From: Brevibacterium sp. S111
GTDB taxonomy: Bacteria; Actinomycetota; Actinomycetes; Actinomycetales; Brevibacteriaceae
Length of the DNA stretch: 64,000 bases
Assembly (NCBI RefSeq): GCF_004745075.1
Contig: NZ_RHFH01000001.1
Span: 186,001 to 250,000 of the forward strand
Reading direction: 5' to 3'
Within the stretch, counting starts at the first letter, position 1. Every line of letters begins with the position of its first letter. The notes under the pieces are model-generated. The model was not told where the DNA came from and made no database searches. It saw only the letters and a list, made by a program, of their open reading frames with translations. Positions 8,801-16,572 of the stretch are shown here, in pieces. The translations under genes were made by a program, and so were the position numbers.

Positions 8801-9747
8801 GAGACGAACTTCGTGTTCTCGCCCATCATCTTCTCGAGCTCGGGCAGTTTGTCGGCCACCGCGTGCGAGACATCGACGGTGTTCGCGTCGGACTCCTTCA
8901 TCACCGACACCGACAGCGAAGGCTGGCCGTTGGTCCGGGAGATCGACTCGACCGGTTCGTCGACGAGTTCGACATCCGCGACGTCGGAGACCTTGATCGG
9001 GCCGTCCTTGCCGGAGATGACGAGATCCTTGATCGCATCGATCGACCGGATCCGGGTGCCGACCTCGACAGGAGCCGCACCGTCGGCGCCCTTGAGTTCA
9101 CCCGCCGAGGTGGGCACACCGTTGGACTGGAGGATTCCGGCCACCTCGTCGAGGTTCGCCCCTTCATCCTCGAGATCGTCACGACGGATGCTGATCTCGA
9201 CCTGTTTGGTCTTCGCACCGGCGATCTGGACCTGGGAGACTCCGTCGATCTTCTTCAGTTCCGGTTCGACGATGTCTTCGAGGTTCGCCGCCAGATGGTC
9301 CTCATCGGCGTCGGAGGTCACCGACAGGGCGAGCACCGGGATATCGTCGGTGCCCATCATCATGACATTGGGTTCGACCCCGTCGGGCAGGCTCGGCTGC
9401 ACCTGGGACACGGCGCGCTGCAGGGCTCTGACGACATCGTCGGAGTCGTCGCCGTACTTCGTGCTCACCGTGATCTGCGCACTGCCGGCAGAAGAGGTCG
9501 AAGTCATGTCTTCGACCTCGGGCAGGGCGGTCAGCGCACCTTCCAACGGGTCGGTGACTTCGGATTCGACGGCCTCGGGGGTGGCGCCTTCATAGGAGGC
9601 GGTGACCGTCGCCTGGGGATTGTCGAGGGATGGGAAGAGCTCTTGCTTGAGCGCACCGGCTCCGATGACGCCGAAGATCACGGCAACGACGGAGATGAGC
9701 GCGATGAGCGCCCGGTTCTTCAAGCTCAGCCGGGTCAGGAAACTCAC
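5890..9747 (-). CDS. RND-family efflux transporter permease (AcrB/SwrC-like)
   Basis: Proton-driven exporter of about 1285 residues in the inner membrane. The start is GTG at 9747 (reading SFLTRLSLKNRALIAL), matching the usual N-terminus; an upstream in-frame GTG at 9789 would add 14 implausible residues. The RND pattern is complete: TM1, a periplasmic porter domain, TM2-6 with the proton-relay aspartate pair in VGRVVDDSIVVIEAI (TM4), a second porter domain, and TM8-12. Unusual are a charged cytosolic loop of about 100 residues between TM6 and TM7 (residues about 485-585), a Gly/Ala-rich insert of about 60 residues in the second porter domain (about 849-910), and an acidic C-terminal tail of about 115 residues with GTGEPGSD repeats. 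No membrane-fusion partner or outer-membrane channel gene is adjacent, as is usual for Gram-positive SwrC-type pumps. Substrate unknown. Confidence 0.9.
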   Translation of the reverse strand: MSFLTRLSLKNRALIALISVVAVIFGVIGAGALKQELFPSLDNPQATVTASYEGATPEAVESEVTDPLEGALTALPEVEDMTSTSSAGSAQITVSTKYGDDSDDVVRALQRAVSQVQPSLPDGVEPNVMMMGTDDIPVLALSVTSDADEDHLAANLEDIVEPELKKIDGVSQVQIAGAKTKQVEISIRRDDLEDEGANLDEVAGILQSNGVPTSAGELKGADGAAPVEVGTRIRSIDAIKDLVISGKDGPIKVSDVADVELVDEPVESISRTNGQPSLSVSVMKESDANTVDVSHAVADKLPELEKMMGENTKFVSAFDQAPFIEQSIDDLLNEGGLGLIFAVLVILVFLLSVRATIITAISIPLSLLIALVGLWMGGETLNMLTLGALTISVGRVVDDSIVVIEAIRRRHASGGDKFSNILAAVSEVAGAITASTLTTVAVFLPLAFVTGQTGEMFRPFALTATIALLSSLFVALTIVPVLAYWFLRQRESKVKLTRAEKAEIRRSRKSMLAQWRTEKKAAKKAEKNRDMVAAGADAEDTAAVDEAAGARAGGPVGVSADGPRYGESEDGTQEVDELAGMHSPVTRLQKTYMPAIAFSTKHPLVMILIAVLVLAGTGAMIPQLKTELFGDTGQDSLQVSQAFDPGTDLDEASKQAEKVEDVLADNSDVDNYQLSLGGTTFGFTDDSSLTGTYIVNTKSGVSAESISTDLQKDFDGLKDVGEVEVLSQSSTPGAQTIDITLSATDPKELEAATKKVTDQLEGVSSAQSVTSDIESVQPVIEVKVDHKKAAEENLTEAAIGQYVQRAMHGQQVGEVVIDDVSHSVLLFDRNADTVKKLRDLKIPGKPKEAAPAPGGAGAAGGADDAGAAGDAGAAGGAGDAGAAGGAGDAGAAGDAGGAGGAGAAGGDPNAGAPAVTGEPRFIKLDDVAEVKEVKTAPTIRHTDAQRSTTVSVTPEGDDLGAVSTEVQSALDDVDLPESVSVDTGGATQEQNDAFAQLGLAMLAAILIVFVIMVATFKSLLQPLILLVSIPFAATGSVALSLITDTPLGLTSMIGLLMLIGIVVTNAIVLIDLINHFRLRGVDLRTAVVHGARLRFRPILMTAAATIFALLPMALGLTSGGVFISKPLAIVVIGGLVSSTLLTLILVPVLYLLLEGVKERRAEKRYVKNMARGEVLDSAEARAEAPDRDSTRLEDEPRPTDSGAAASVTDEPTPAADEGGAGAAESDSDEPGTGEPGSDQPGTGEPGSDEPRTGRPEAAGRGSADSDFTLRSHNPRHDDGGSEPKH
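6005..6064. repeat. Two 30-bp direct repeats in the RND tail
   Basis: Two adjacent 30-bp units (6005-6034, 6035-6064), differing at one base near the end, encode the EPGSD(Q/E)PGTG repeats of the exporter's C-terminal tail. They preserve reading frame and are prone to copy-number change. Confidence 0.8.
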
Positions 9748-9848
9748 AGAGGGGACTTTCTGGTCGTAGGCAGGGCGACGACGCAGCACGTCGACTCCAC
9801 CATCCTAGTGAATGTCCGCTGGGCGGCACATGAGGAAAACCTGACTCC

Positions 9849-11165
9849 TCAGGACTCTTTCTTCGTCTCCCGCACCTGCCGCGGACGAGTCTCACGACCG
9901 AAGAACCACAGCCCCGCAGCGATGACGCCGAGGAGGCCGGTGAGCAGGAACGCCCACGAGTAGTCGAAGCGGTCGACGATCGCACCGGCGATGATGGGCC
10001 CGATGATCGCACCGCCGTCGAGAGCCATCTGGTACCGCGCGAGCACTCGACCGCCCTTGCGTTCGCGGCCGATGACATCGGCCACGGTCGCCTGCTGGGC
10101 GGGGTTGGCCAGTCCGGAGCCGACTCCGGCGATGACGGAGAAGACGAAGAAGACCCAGATCGCGTCGGTGAACGCCAACGCCGCAGTGGTCACGCCGAGG
10201 ACGAAGAGTCCCCATTGGATGAAGGGTTTGCGGCCGAGCGTGTCGGCGAAGCGTCCGACGACGGTCACAGCTGAGGCGTTGCCGATGGCGAACATGGTCA
10301 GGGCCAGTCCGGCTACGGCAGTGTCGGCCTTGAGGGCTTGGATCGCGAACAGCGGGTAGATGGCCACGCGGATGCCCATCGCCGACCAGCCTTGGACGAA
10401 GGCAGAGATGAGAGCCGAACGGTAGGCCGAGTCGCTCCACGCCTGGCGGAAGGTCATGACTTCCTGCTGCTTCTCATTCTTCGTCGCCTCCAGGCGGGCA
10501 CGCCCGGATTTCGTCGAGGATCCGAACGCCGCGGTCGAGGCGAGGAAGACGCGCACGACGATCGCGGCCAGCAGCAGACCGACGGCGTAGATGATGAACG
10601 GCACGCGCATGCCCCAACCGGCCATGGCCCCGCCGAGGACGGGGCCGGCGATGTTGCCGACGAGGAAAGCGGTGGCGTAGGTCGATGAGGCTTTCGCGCG
10701 CGCATCGATCGGTGCGAGACGGACGATGAGCGCCATCGCGGAGACACTGAACATCGTCGACCCGATGCCGCCGAGGCCGCGGAAGACCAGCAGCTGCCAG
10801 TAGTTCTGCGCAAAGGCCACGGCCGCGGTGGAGGCAGCGACGATGAGGAGTCCGGTGATGTAGATCCGGCGTTCGCCGAAGGCGTCGACGAGGCGGCCCG
10901 ACGACGGTGAGAAGACGAACCGGAAGAATGCGAAGGAGGAGACGACGATCGTAGCGGCGGTGACGCCGAAGTCGAAGCTCGCTGCGAACTGCGGCAGCAC
11001 CGGGGCGATGATGCCATAGCCGAGTGCCACGATGAATGCCGCGGCCACGAGGACGTAGATCTCCTTGGGCAGCCGGCGTGCCTCGTCCTCGAGGGCGGGG
11101 GCCGTTGAGTCGGTGTCGGCTCCCGGTGATACGGCGCTGTGGTCCCGGTCGTCGTGGCCTGTCAC
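9849..11165 (-). CDS. MFS transporter (multidrug/sugar-efflux type)
   Basis: A 438-residue major facilitator with about twelve transmembrane segments. A short hydrophilic N-terminus leads to LPKEIYVLVAAAFIVALGYGIIAPVLPQFAASF (TM1) and the loop SSGRLVDAFGERRIYITG, the MFS motif A between TM2 and TM3. A second such loop, GRFADTLGRKPFIQWG, follows TM8. The most likely start is GTG at 11165, whose GTGA overlaps the stop of the nitroreductase gene by 4 nt, indicating translational coupling in an msrA - nitroreductase - MFS operon. Substrate cannot be read from sequence; the operon suggests export of an oxidised or nitro compound (inference). It ends about 100 bp before the RND gene on the same strand. 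Confidence 0.88.
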   Translation of the reverse strand: MTGHDDRDHSAVSPGADTDSTAPALEDEARRLPKEIYVLVAAAFIVALGYGIIAPVLPQFAASFDFGVTAATIVVSSFAFFRFVFSPSSGRLVDAFGERRIYITGLLIVAASTAAVAFAQNYWQLLVFRGLGGIGSTMFSVSAMALIVRLAPIDARAKASSTYATAFLVGNIAGPVLGGAMAGWGMRVPFIIYAVGLLLAAIVVRVFLASTAAFGSSTKSGRARLEATKNEKQQEVMTFRQAWSDSAYRSALISAFVQGWSAMGIRVAIYPLFAIQALKADTAVAGLALTMFAIGNASAVTVVGRFADTLGRKPFIQWGLFVLGVTTAALAFTDAIWVFFVFSVIAGVGSGLANPAQQATVADVIGRERKGGRVLARYQMALDGGAIIGPIIAGAIVDRFDYSWAFLLTGLLGVIAAGLWFFGRETRPRQVRETKKES

Positions 11166-12019
11166 AGGGTATCGAGGAACTGTTCGGGCGACGGCAGCGG
11201 TCGGGTGCTCGTGGCCAGGCGCTGTCGGTACCGTTCGGGAACGGCACCGATGTAGAACCACCCCATGAGCAGTTCGGAATCCTTGAGCCGGTGGAGCCGG
11301 CGGACCGGTTCGCTGTTGGCCAGGGTGCCCGAGCGCCACATCACTCCCCAGCCGGCCTGCCACAGGGCGAGTTCGAGCAGATGACCGGCTCCGGCGGCGG
11401 TGGCGTGCTGCTCCCATTCGGGAACCTTCTCATGCTTCGTCGGTGAGGCCACGAGCGCGAGCAGCAGCTCGGCCCGCAGGGGCTTCTGGTTGACCTCGCC
11501 GGGTTTGCGTCTGACTCCCCCGGCTTCGTCGAGGGCTTCACCGAGGCGGTGCCGGTCGTCTCCGCGGATGATGAGGAATCGCCAGGGGCGCAGTCCCTTG
11601 TGGTCGGCGACCGAGGAGATCGAGCGGATGAGTTCGAGCAGGTCGGCGTCGTTCGGGGTCTCCGGATCGACCTTGGAGATGGAACGACGCGTCGACAGGG
11701 CGTGGAGGACGGGGTCGGCGACGAGGTCGATCGATGACGGCACGGAGTAGTCAGGCCCGCGCCGGGTCGGCAGCCCGGATTCGCTGCTGCCGTTCCCGGC
11801 AGCAGCGGCCGCCCCGGCGGGCTGGGCGTTCTTCGCCTCCTCGGCGGCGAGGTTCTTCGCCCACGGTCCGGTGTTGCCGTCGAGGAAATGCGCGCGGACG
11901 CGTTCCTTCGTCACCTGACAGGCACCGTCATCGTAGGCACGGTCCGTGTCCTTGCCGGTGGAGCCTTTGGACTTCTTGTGCTTCTTGTCTTTGTGTTTGC
12001 CCTTCTTGTGCCCGCCCAT
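11162..12019 (-). CDS. Nitroreductase family protein with Lys/His-rich N-terminal tail
   Basis: FMN-dependent NAD(P)H oxidoreductase fold, 285 residues from ATG 12019; this start overlaps the msrA stop as TGATG. The first 20 residues are extremely basic and His-rich (GGHKKGKHKDKKHKKSKG), followed by a disordered Ala/Gly-rich linker. The nitroreductase core begins near residue 95 with LHALSTRRSISKVDPE, where RRS is the family FMN-phosphate-binding motif, and continues with GLRPWRFLIIRGDD and the hydrophobic HLLELALWQAGWGVMWRSG. The C-terminal WFYIGAVPE is the conserved family end. It lies between msrA and an MFS transporter, overlapping both. The substrate is unknown. The basic tail could bind metal, polyphosphate or nucleic acid; that is speculation. 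Confidence 0.83.
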   Translation of the reverse strand: MGGHKKGKHKDKKHKKSKGSTGKDTDRAYDDGACQVTKERVRAHFLDGNTGPWAKNLAAEEAKNAQPAGAAAAAGNGSSESGLPTRRGPDYSVPSSIDLVADPVLHALSTRRSISKVDPETPNDADLLELIRSISSVADHKGLRPWRFLIIRGDDRHRLGEALDEAGGVRRKPGEVNQKPLRAELLLALVASPTKHEKVPEWEQHATAAGAGHLLELALWQAGWGVMWRSGTLANSEPVRRLHRLKDSELLMGWFYIGAVPERYRQRLATSTRPLPSPEQFLDTL

Positions 12020-12549
12020 CAGCTCACCCATTCGGCGAAGGCGGTGCGGGCTCGGTGGAGCTTCGGATCGATGATGACACGGCAGTAGCCGTTGTCGGAG
12101 TTCGCGGTGTAGAAGTCCTGGTGGACCGCCTCGGCGGGGTAGAACGTACCGAGCGGTTCGAGGGTCGTGACAATCGGGTCGTCGAAGAGCGCCTGCGCGG
12201 ATTCGATGGCCTGCGCGAAATGCTGCTTCTCGGCCTCATCTCGATAGAACATCGCCGAACGGTATTGGGTGCCGACGTCGTAGCCCTGCCGGTTGAGGCT
12301 CGTCGGGTCGTGTCCGGTGAAGAAGAGCCCGAGGATGACCTCTTCGGGAACGATATCGGCGTCGAAGGTCACCTGGAGTGCTTCGGCGTGACCGGTGGTG
12401 CCGCTGCAGACCTCACGGTAGCGGGGATCGTCGGTATGACCGCCCGTGTATCCGGAGATCACTTCTCTCACGCCGGTGGTCCGTTGGTAGACGGCGTCGA
12501 GGCACCAGAAGCAGCCGGCGCCGAGGGTGAGGGTACGAAGATCGCTCAT
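12019..12549 (-). CDS. msrA: Peptide methionine (S)-S-oxide reductase
   Basis: Repairs methionine-S-sulfoxide in proteins. The 176-residue length fits MsrA. The catalytic motif GCFWC is at residues 13-17 with the nucleophile in the first Cys. Other family signatures are VYQRTTGVREVISGYTGG, the GHAEALQVTFD block with the conserved Glu, and FYPAEAVHQDFY. It is the first gene of a tightly overlapping operon with the nitroreductase and MFS genes. The ribosome site is weak, and an inverted repeat ATAACTCG/CGAGTTAT (12548-12555, 12573-12580) includes the start region. Confidence 0.96.
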   Translation of the reverse strand: MSDLRTLTLGAGCFWCLDAVYQRTTGVREVISGYTGGHTDDPRYREVCSGTTGHAEALQVTFDADIVPEEVILGLFFTGHDPTSLNRQGYDVGTQYRSAMFYRDEAEKQHFAQAIESAQALFDDPIVTTLEPLGTFYPAEAVHQDFYTANSDNGYCRVIIDPKLHRARTAFAEWVS

Positions 12550-12684
12550 AACTCGTATAACGATGACACACGCGAGTTATTCCCGGCAGACTCCGCCTGC
12601 CTTCGACTCTCGATCGGGTCATCGTCGGGGCCGGCCGTCTGCTCGAAAATGGCCGTCTTCTCGAAAATGACGGGGCCCTCCGGC

Positions 12685-13899
12685 TCATTGCCCGTCGACG
12701 CGGATGCTCAGTTCCTCCGGTCGCGGCCAGGACTCCAGCGTGTGCACCTGTTCGTCGAAGACCTCGTCCGTGATCTCGAGACTCGACCAGTAGGCGGCTT
12801 CGTCCTCGTCGCCGGTCTCCTCGGGGTGGAGAGTGCCCGGCACGGAGTCGCGCAGGGCCGCGGCGGTGAGCATGTCTGCGTCGGTGTCCGCAATCGGTTC
12901 GCCCAGGTCCAATCGGTTCAGGCGCCCGTCGACGATTTCGATGCTGAGTTCCATGCTGCCCTTCGCCTCACCACCGGCTGCCCGGTCCGCACTGTCATCG
13001 GCATGGTCGGCGACACAGGTGAGACCGGTGATCGGGTAGGTCTGCATGGCCGGCACGATTGAAGGACTCACCGTGCGGGGACGAACTTCGATCGAGACGA
13101 TGTCTTCTCCTTCAAGCACCTGCGCAAGCTGCTGGGAGTCGAGGCGGACCGGCTCGTCCCCCGAATGGAGAGAGTCCGGGTAAGTCACCCACACGAAGAA
13201 CTGCGCGGAGTCGAACTGCTTGCGGACCGCCTCGGCGGTGGAAGGGGAATTCGGGTGCGGCTGGGACAGCAGGAGCTCGACCGATTCGCGGATATGAGCG
13301 GGCAGCTCGATTTCGACCGGGGCCCAGTTCGTCTCCTCGCCGTCGTCGGCCCAGGATCCGACCGTGTCGATGACCGCACCGGTCAGTGCCACGAGCCCGC
13401 CGCTGGCCACGGCGTTGAGCCCACGGCCCACGCCCTTCGGCAGCCGCTTGTCGACGGCCGCGGCGATGTTCTCTGTCAAAGGCCACAATGCCCAGCCGGC
13501 TGCCCCGGCCGCCACTGCGGTGGCTGCATTGAGAAATCTCGGTGACTTCAGGTCCGCGCGCTCATCCCACCACGCTTCGGGGTCGACACCGCCCTCACGC
13601 CCTCCGGTGCGGCCCTCTGCGTCGACTTCATAGGAGTAGCTCACCGGCCCGGTGCCCCGGCCTGTGAAGGATTCGAGGAATTCATCGATGCCGCTCGATC
13701 CGCCGACCTTGCCGAGGAACGCGGTGGTTCCGGTGAGCCAAGTCAGACCGCCGGTTGCCAATGCGGTGCCCAACCGCAGGCACCGCTGGTTCTCGGCCGA
13801 GACGTCACGCCTGCGGACCAGCGCGAGGGACGCTGCCGCCAGCGTGGCGGCAGTGCGGACGATTCGGTGATGACGCTGGGGGATGTCGGGAAGACGCAT
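12685..13899 (-). CDS. Membrane-associated protein of unknown function
   Basis: I do not recognise this 404-residue protein. Its N-terminal half has weak hydrophobic stretches: about residues 15-28, 45-65 (LATGGLTWLTGTTAFLG), 122-140 (NAATAVAAGAAGWALWPL) and 160-178, with the acidic segment GGREGGVDPEAWWDERAD between them. The C-terminal half (from about 185) is soluble, acidic and mixed alpha/beta, with SAQFFVWVTYPDS and two halves that each end in short acidic stretches. No catalytic motif was found. It lies between def and msrA on the same strand; gaps are 46 and 135 bp. The name should stay hypothetical. Confidence 0.6.
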   Translation of the reverse strand: MRLPDIPQRHHRIVRTAATLAAASLALVRRRDVSAENQRCLRLGTALATGGLTWLTGTTAFLGKVGGSSGIDEFLESFTGRGTGPVSYSYEVDAEGRTGGREGGVDPEAWWDERADLKSPRFLNAATAVAAGAAGWALWPLTENIAAAVDKRLPKGVGRGLNAVASGGLVALTGAVIDTVGSWADDGEETNWAPVEIELPAHIRESVELLLSQPHPNSPSTAEAVRKQFDSAQFFVWVTYPDSLHSGDEPVRLDSQQLAQVLEGEDIVSIEVRPRTVSPSIVPAMQTYPITGLTCVADHADDSADRAAGGEAKGSMELSIEIVDGRLNRLDLGEPIADTDADMLTAAALRDSVPGTLHPEETGDEDEAAYWSSLEITDEVFDEQVHTLESWPRPEELSIRVDGQ

Positions 13900-13945
13900 G
13901 CCCTCATCCCAGCATGTTCACCTGTGTTATTGGTGGGAACCGTCC

Positions 13946-14611
13946 TCACATCACCATGCCGCTGGGCAGGGCGAAGCCGAGTTCGGCGGCGGCCTTCTGC
14001 GTCGAGGGCTGATTCCAGAATTTCGCCACAGAGTCGTTCGTCGCCAACGACCGCATTTCGGCCTTGTCGAGGAACAGGATTCCGGACAGGTGGTCGGTCT
14101 CGTGGGCGACGATGCGGGCGGACCAGCCGGTCACCACCTCGGCGATGGGCTCGCCGTCCACAGCGGTGCCGCGCAGTTCGACCTCACGCGGGCGAGCGAC
14201 GACGGCTTGGTATCCGGGGATCGACAGGCAGCCTTCGTAGAAGGCGACGTCCTCACCGGTGGCCCGCTCGTACTCGGCGTTGAGGACCACGCGCAGGGGC
14301 ATCGGCTCGCGCTGGCGTGCCGCGGCGACCTCCGGGTCCCGAGCTCCCGGATCCTCGGCGACGAACATCGACAGGCCGATGCCCACCTGCGGGGCGGCGA
14401 GGCCGACGCCGGGGGCTGAGAGCATGGTCGCCCGCATCACCTCGGCGAGCTTGGCCAGCTCCGCGTCGTCGACCTGTCCGTCGAAGGGACGGGTTTCAGC
14501 GCGCAGCGCCGGGTCGCCGGCCTCGACGATGTCCGCGATCCCGCCGCCTGCCTCGGCGGCGGCGAGGACGGTGCGGATCTGGTCGGCGATGATCGCATCG
14601 GCTTCGTGCAT
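13946..14611 (-). CDS. def: Peptide deformylase
   Basis: Removes the N-formyl group from nascent polypeptides at the ribosome exit. All three motifs are present: GVGLAAPQVG (I), EGCLSIPGY (II, metal-ligand Cys) and HETDHLSG (III, two His ligands and the catalytic Glu). At 221 residues it has about 35 extra N-terminal residues compared with E. coli Def, and a QREPMPLRVVLNAEYE insert usual for actinobacterial enzymes. The start ATG has GGAAG close upstream. It begins 20 nt after the CitE-like gene, so it may be co-transcribed with maoC and citE. Confidence 0.95.
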   Translation of the reverse strand: MHEADAIIADQIRTVLAAAEAGGGIADIVEAGDPALRAETRPFDGQVDDAELAKLAEVMRATMLSAPGVGLAAPQVGIGLSMFVAEDPGARDPEVAAARQREPMPLRVVLNAEYERATGEDVAFYEGCLSIPGYQAVVARPREVELRGTAVDGEPIAEVVTGWSARIVAHETDHLSGILFLDKAEMRSLATNDSVAKFWNQPSTQKAAAELGFALPSGMVM

Positions 14612-14631
14612 CTTCCGTGTCCCTCCGTGGA

Positions 14632-15447
14632 TCAGTCCGCGCGGGCGACGATGAGTTCGGCGTGCTTGAGCAGCGGAGCGTCGATCATCTTGCCTTCGAA
14701 CGCGAACGCGCCCTTCTCCGTGGTGGCGAGTTCGAGGACGGACTTCGCCCAGGTCAGCTGTTCCTCGCTGGGACGGAAGGCGTCCCGGACGACGGGCACG
14801 TGGTTGGGGTGGATGGAGACCTTGCCGGAGAACCCGGACTGCACGGCGTCCTCGGCCTCGTCCGCCAGCCCCTCGAGGTTGGGGATGTCGGCCCAGATCG
14901 AGTCGAGGGCGTACTTGCCGTGAGCACGCGCAGCCAGCAGGGTCTGGCTGCGCACGTGCTTGGCCACGTCACGGTAGGCGCCGTCGGCGGTGCGCGAGGA
15001 TCCTCCGCCGAGATCGGCGATGAGGTCCTCAGAGCCCCACATGAGCGCGAAGGTGTTCGGGGCCGCAGCGATCTCGGCGACGTTGACGGCCCCGAGCGCG
15101 GTTTCGATGAGCGCGATGACCTGGTAGTCGGCGAGGATCGTCAGGTCGGTGCCCCGTTCGGACTTCGGCAGCATCACGGCCGTGTACTCGGTCTGCGCGA
15201 GCATCTTGAGATCCTCGCCGAGGTGGTCCGAATCCCTGGCATTGATGCGCACGACCGTACGCGTGGGGTCGAGCGGGAAGTCGATGATCGCCTCACGTGC
15301 AGCGGCTTTGTCCCCGTCGTTGACCGCATCTTCGAGGTCGAGGATGACGATGTCGGAGCGTTCGGCGGCCTTCGTGTACCGGTCGGGGCGGTCGCCGGGG
15401 CAGAAGAGCCAGGCGGGTTTGAACTCGAGGGCCATGGGAGTGCTCAC
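14632..15447 (-). CDS. HpcH/HpaI aldolase / CitE-like CoA-ester lyase
   Basis: TIM-barrel lyase of the CitE family, 271 residues, magnesium-dependent, cleaving or forming C-C bonds in beta-hydroxyacyl- or citramalyl-CoA-type substrates. Family marks are WLFCPGDRPDRYTKAAERSD at the N-terminus, DLEDAV, VRINARDSDH (Arg for CoA phosphate), ALIETALGAVNVAEIAA (Glu metal ligand) and the LMWGSEDLIADLGG metal/substrate loop. The start is GTG 15447, overlapping the maoC stop by GTGA; ATG 15435 is an alternative. The M. tuberculosis counterpart Rv2498c, also next to a MaoC gene in the leucine cluster, has a reported role in leucine and itaconate breakdown; the same role here is inference. Confidence 0.85.
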   Translation of the reverse strand: MSTPMALEFKPAWLFCPGDRPDRYTKAAERSDIVILDLEDAVNDGDKAAAREAIIDFPLDPTRTVVRINARDSDHLGEDLKMLAQTEYTAVMLPKSERGTDLTILADYQVIALIETALGAVNVAEIAAAPNTFALMWGSEDLIADLGGGSSRTADGAYRDVAKHVRSQTLLAARAHGKYALDSIWADIPNLEGLADEAEDAVQSGFSGKVSIHPNHVPVVRDAFRPSEEQLTWAKSVLELATTEKGAFAFEGKMIDAPLLKHAELIVARAD

Positions 15448-15968
15448 TTTCCTGATTCGGTCTGGTCGTCTGCGGTCGCGTGTCCCGCGTCCTTCGCGTG
15501 GCTCGAGTCGAACATCATGGTCTGACGCACGGCTTTGGCCACAAGGGTGCCGTCCTGGTTGTAGCCGCGGTGTTCGAGGGTGACGATGCCCTGCCCGGGA
15601 CGGGACTTCGAGTTGCGCTTGTCGAGGATCGTCGTCTCCGCGTAGAGCGTGTCACCGTGGAACAGGGGTGCCGGGAAGCTGACCTCGGAGAAGCCGAGGT
15701 TGCCGACGATCGTGCCCTGGGTCAGCTGGGTCACGGACAGGCCGATGAGGGTGGCCAGGGTGAACATCGAATTGACGAGGCGCTGGCCGAAGGGCTCGGT
15801 CTCGGCGAAGGCCGCGTCGAGGTGGAGGGCCTGCGTATTCATGGTCACGGCGGTGAACCAGGTGTTGTCCGCCTCGGTGATGGTGCGCCCCGGCGCATGC
15901 TTGTAGGTCGCTCCGACTTCCATCTCGTCCAGCCACAGACCTCGTTGTTCGATGACCTTCTCGCTCAT
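15444..15968 (-). CDS. MaoC-family dehydratase
   Basis: Hot-dog-fold (R)-specific hydratase, 174 residues. The segment TITEADNTWFTAVTMNTQALHLD carries the Asp/Asn-x4-His pattern of MaoC active sites, followed by FGQRLVNSMFTLATLIGLSV and LGFSEVSFPAPLFHGDTLYAE. It overlaps the CitE-like gene by 4 nt, so the two are translationally coupled. This pair corresponds in order and orientation to M. tuberculosis Rv2499c-Rv2498c, which there directly follow the fadE19-accA1-accD1 leucine genes. Here those genes lie 4.4 kb upstream. The likely substrate is a branched or dicarboxylic enoyl-CoA (inference). Confidence 0.85.
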   Translation of the reverse strand: MSEKVIEQRGLWLDEMEVGATYKHAPGRTITEADNTWFTAVTMNTQALHLDAAFAETEPFGQRLVNSMFTLATLIGLSVTQLTQGTIVGNLGFSEVSFPAPLFHGDTLYAETTILDKRNSKSRPGQGIVTLEHRGYNQDGTLVAKAVRQTMMFDSSHAKDAGHATADDQTESGK

Positions 15969-16059
15969 GTGTCACTCCTCACTCGTCGTGATTTGAGCTT
16001 ATCGTCTGTCTCCGGCCCGCTGCGAGTCAGGGCCGGGTTTCGGTAGGCTCACACCCATC

Positions 16060-16462
16060 ATGGCCATTGTGCGCACGCTCTACGTCGCCACCCACCCGGA
16101 GTCCGAGCACCATGTCGACGGTTGTCTTCCCTCCCGTGCCGGCCGGGCCCTGCGGCCACGATCTGCGCCTCGATCATTTCGAAGGCATCGAAGGCGCGGA
16201 GACCCGGCGTGAGGCGGGTGCCCGCGTCTATGCGGCGATGGACCGGATTCTGACGCGCCCGCGTGACCACCAGGTGGTGGTCACTCATGGGTTCTCGCAC
16301 ACCTTCGTCGTCGGCCGCTGGCTGCAGCTGCCGCTCGAGGCGATGGGACGGGCAGCCTTCGCGGCCTCACCGGGGTGCATCACCGAGCTGGTCGAGGATG
16401 ACGTGTTCGGCAACCGCACTCTGCGCACACTGGCGGCCGTGGACCACCTCGACGATGTCTGA
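16060..16462 (+). pseudogene. Remnant of a histidine phosphatase family gene (internal deletion and frameshift)
   Basis: The ATG at 16060 opens a frame reading AIVRTLYVATHPESEHHVDG, the start of a phosphoglycerate-mutase-like histidine phosphatase with its catalytic His region. From about 16120 this frame turns into low-quality Arg-rich sequence and stops. The second frame carries the C-terminal half up to 16462: EGIEGAETRREAGARVYAAMDRIL, then the second-His motif VVVTHGFSHTFVV and a normal C-terminus. About 75-85 residues of the middle are missing and the two halves are out of frame. No intact product is expected; expression of the 3' fragment is unlikely but not excluded. Confidence 0.75.
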
Positions 16463-16572
16463 GGCGATCCACGGTCGTTGTGATGTTTCGTGCGGACGCT
16501 GCGGACTGTTGGGCGGATGAGCGCTGCTGCCTCATTCCCGGCGGGCCGAGGCAGGCTGTTTCCGGTCTCGGC

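Noticed and set aside
5071..9963. A plus-strand open frame of about 1630 codons opposite the RND exporter
   Set aside because: Arg/Asp/His-rich composition typical of an antisense frame in GC-rich DNA; no domain, and the minus strand encodes a complete RND protein.
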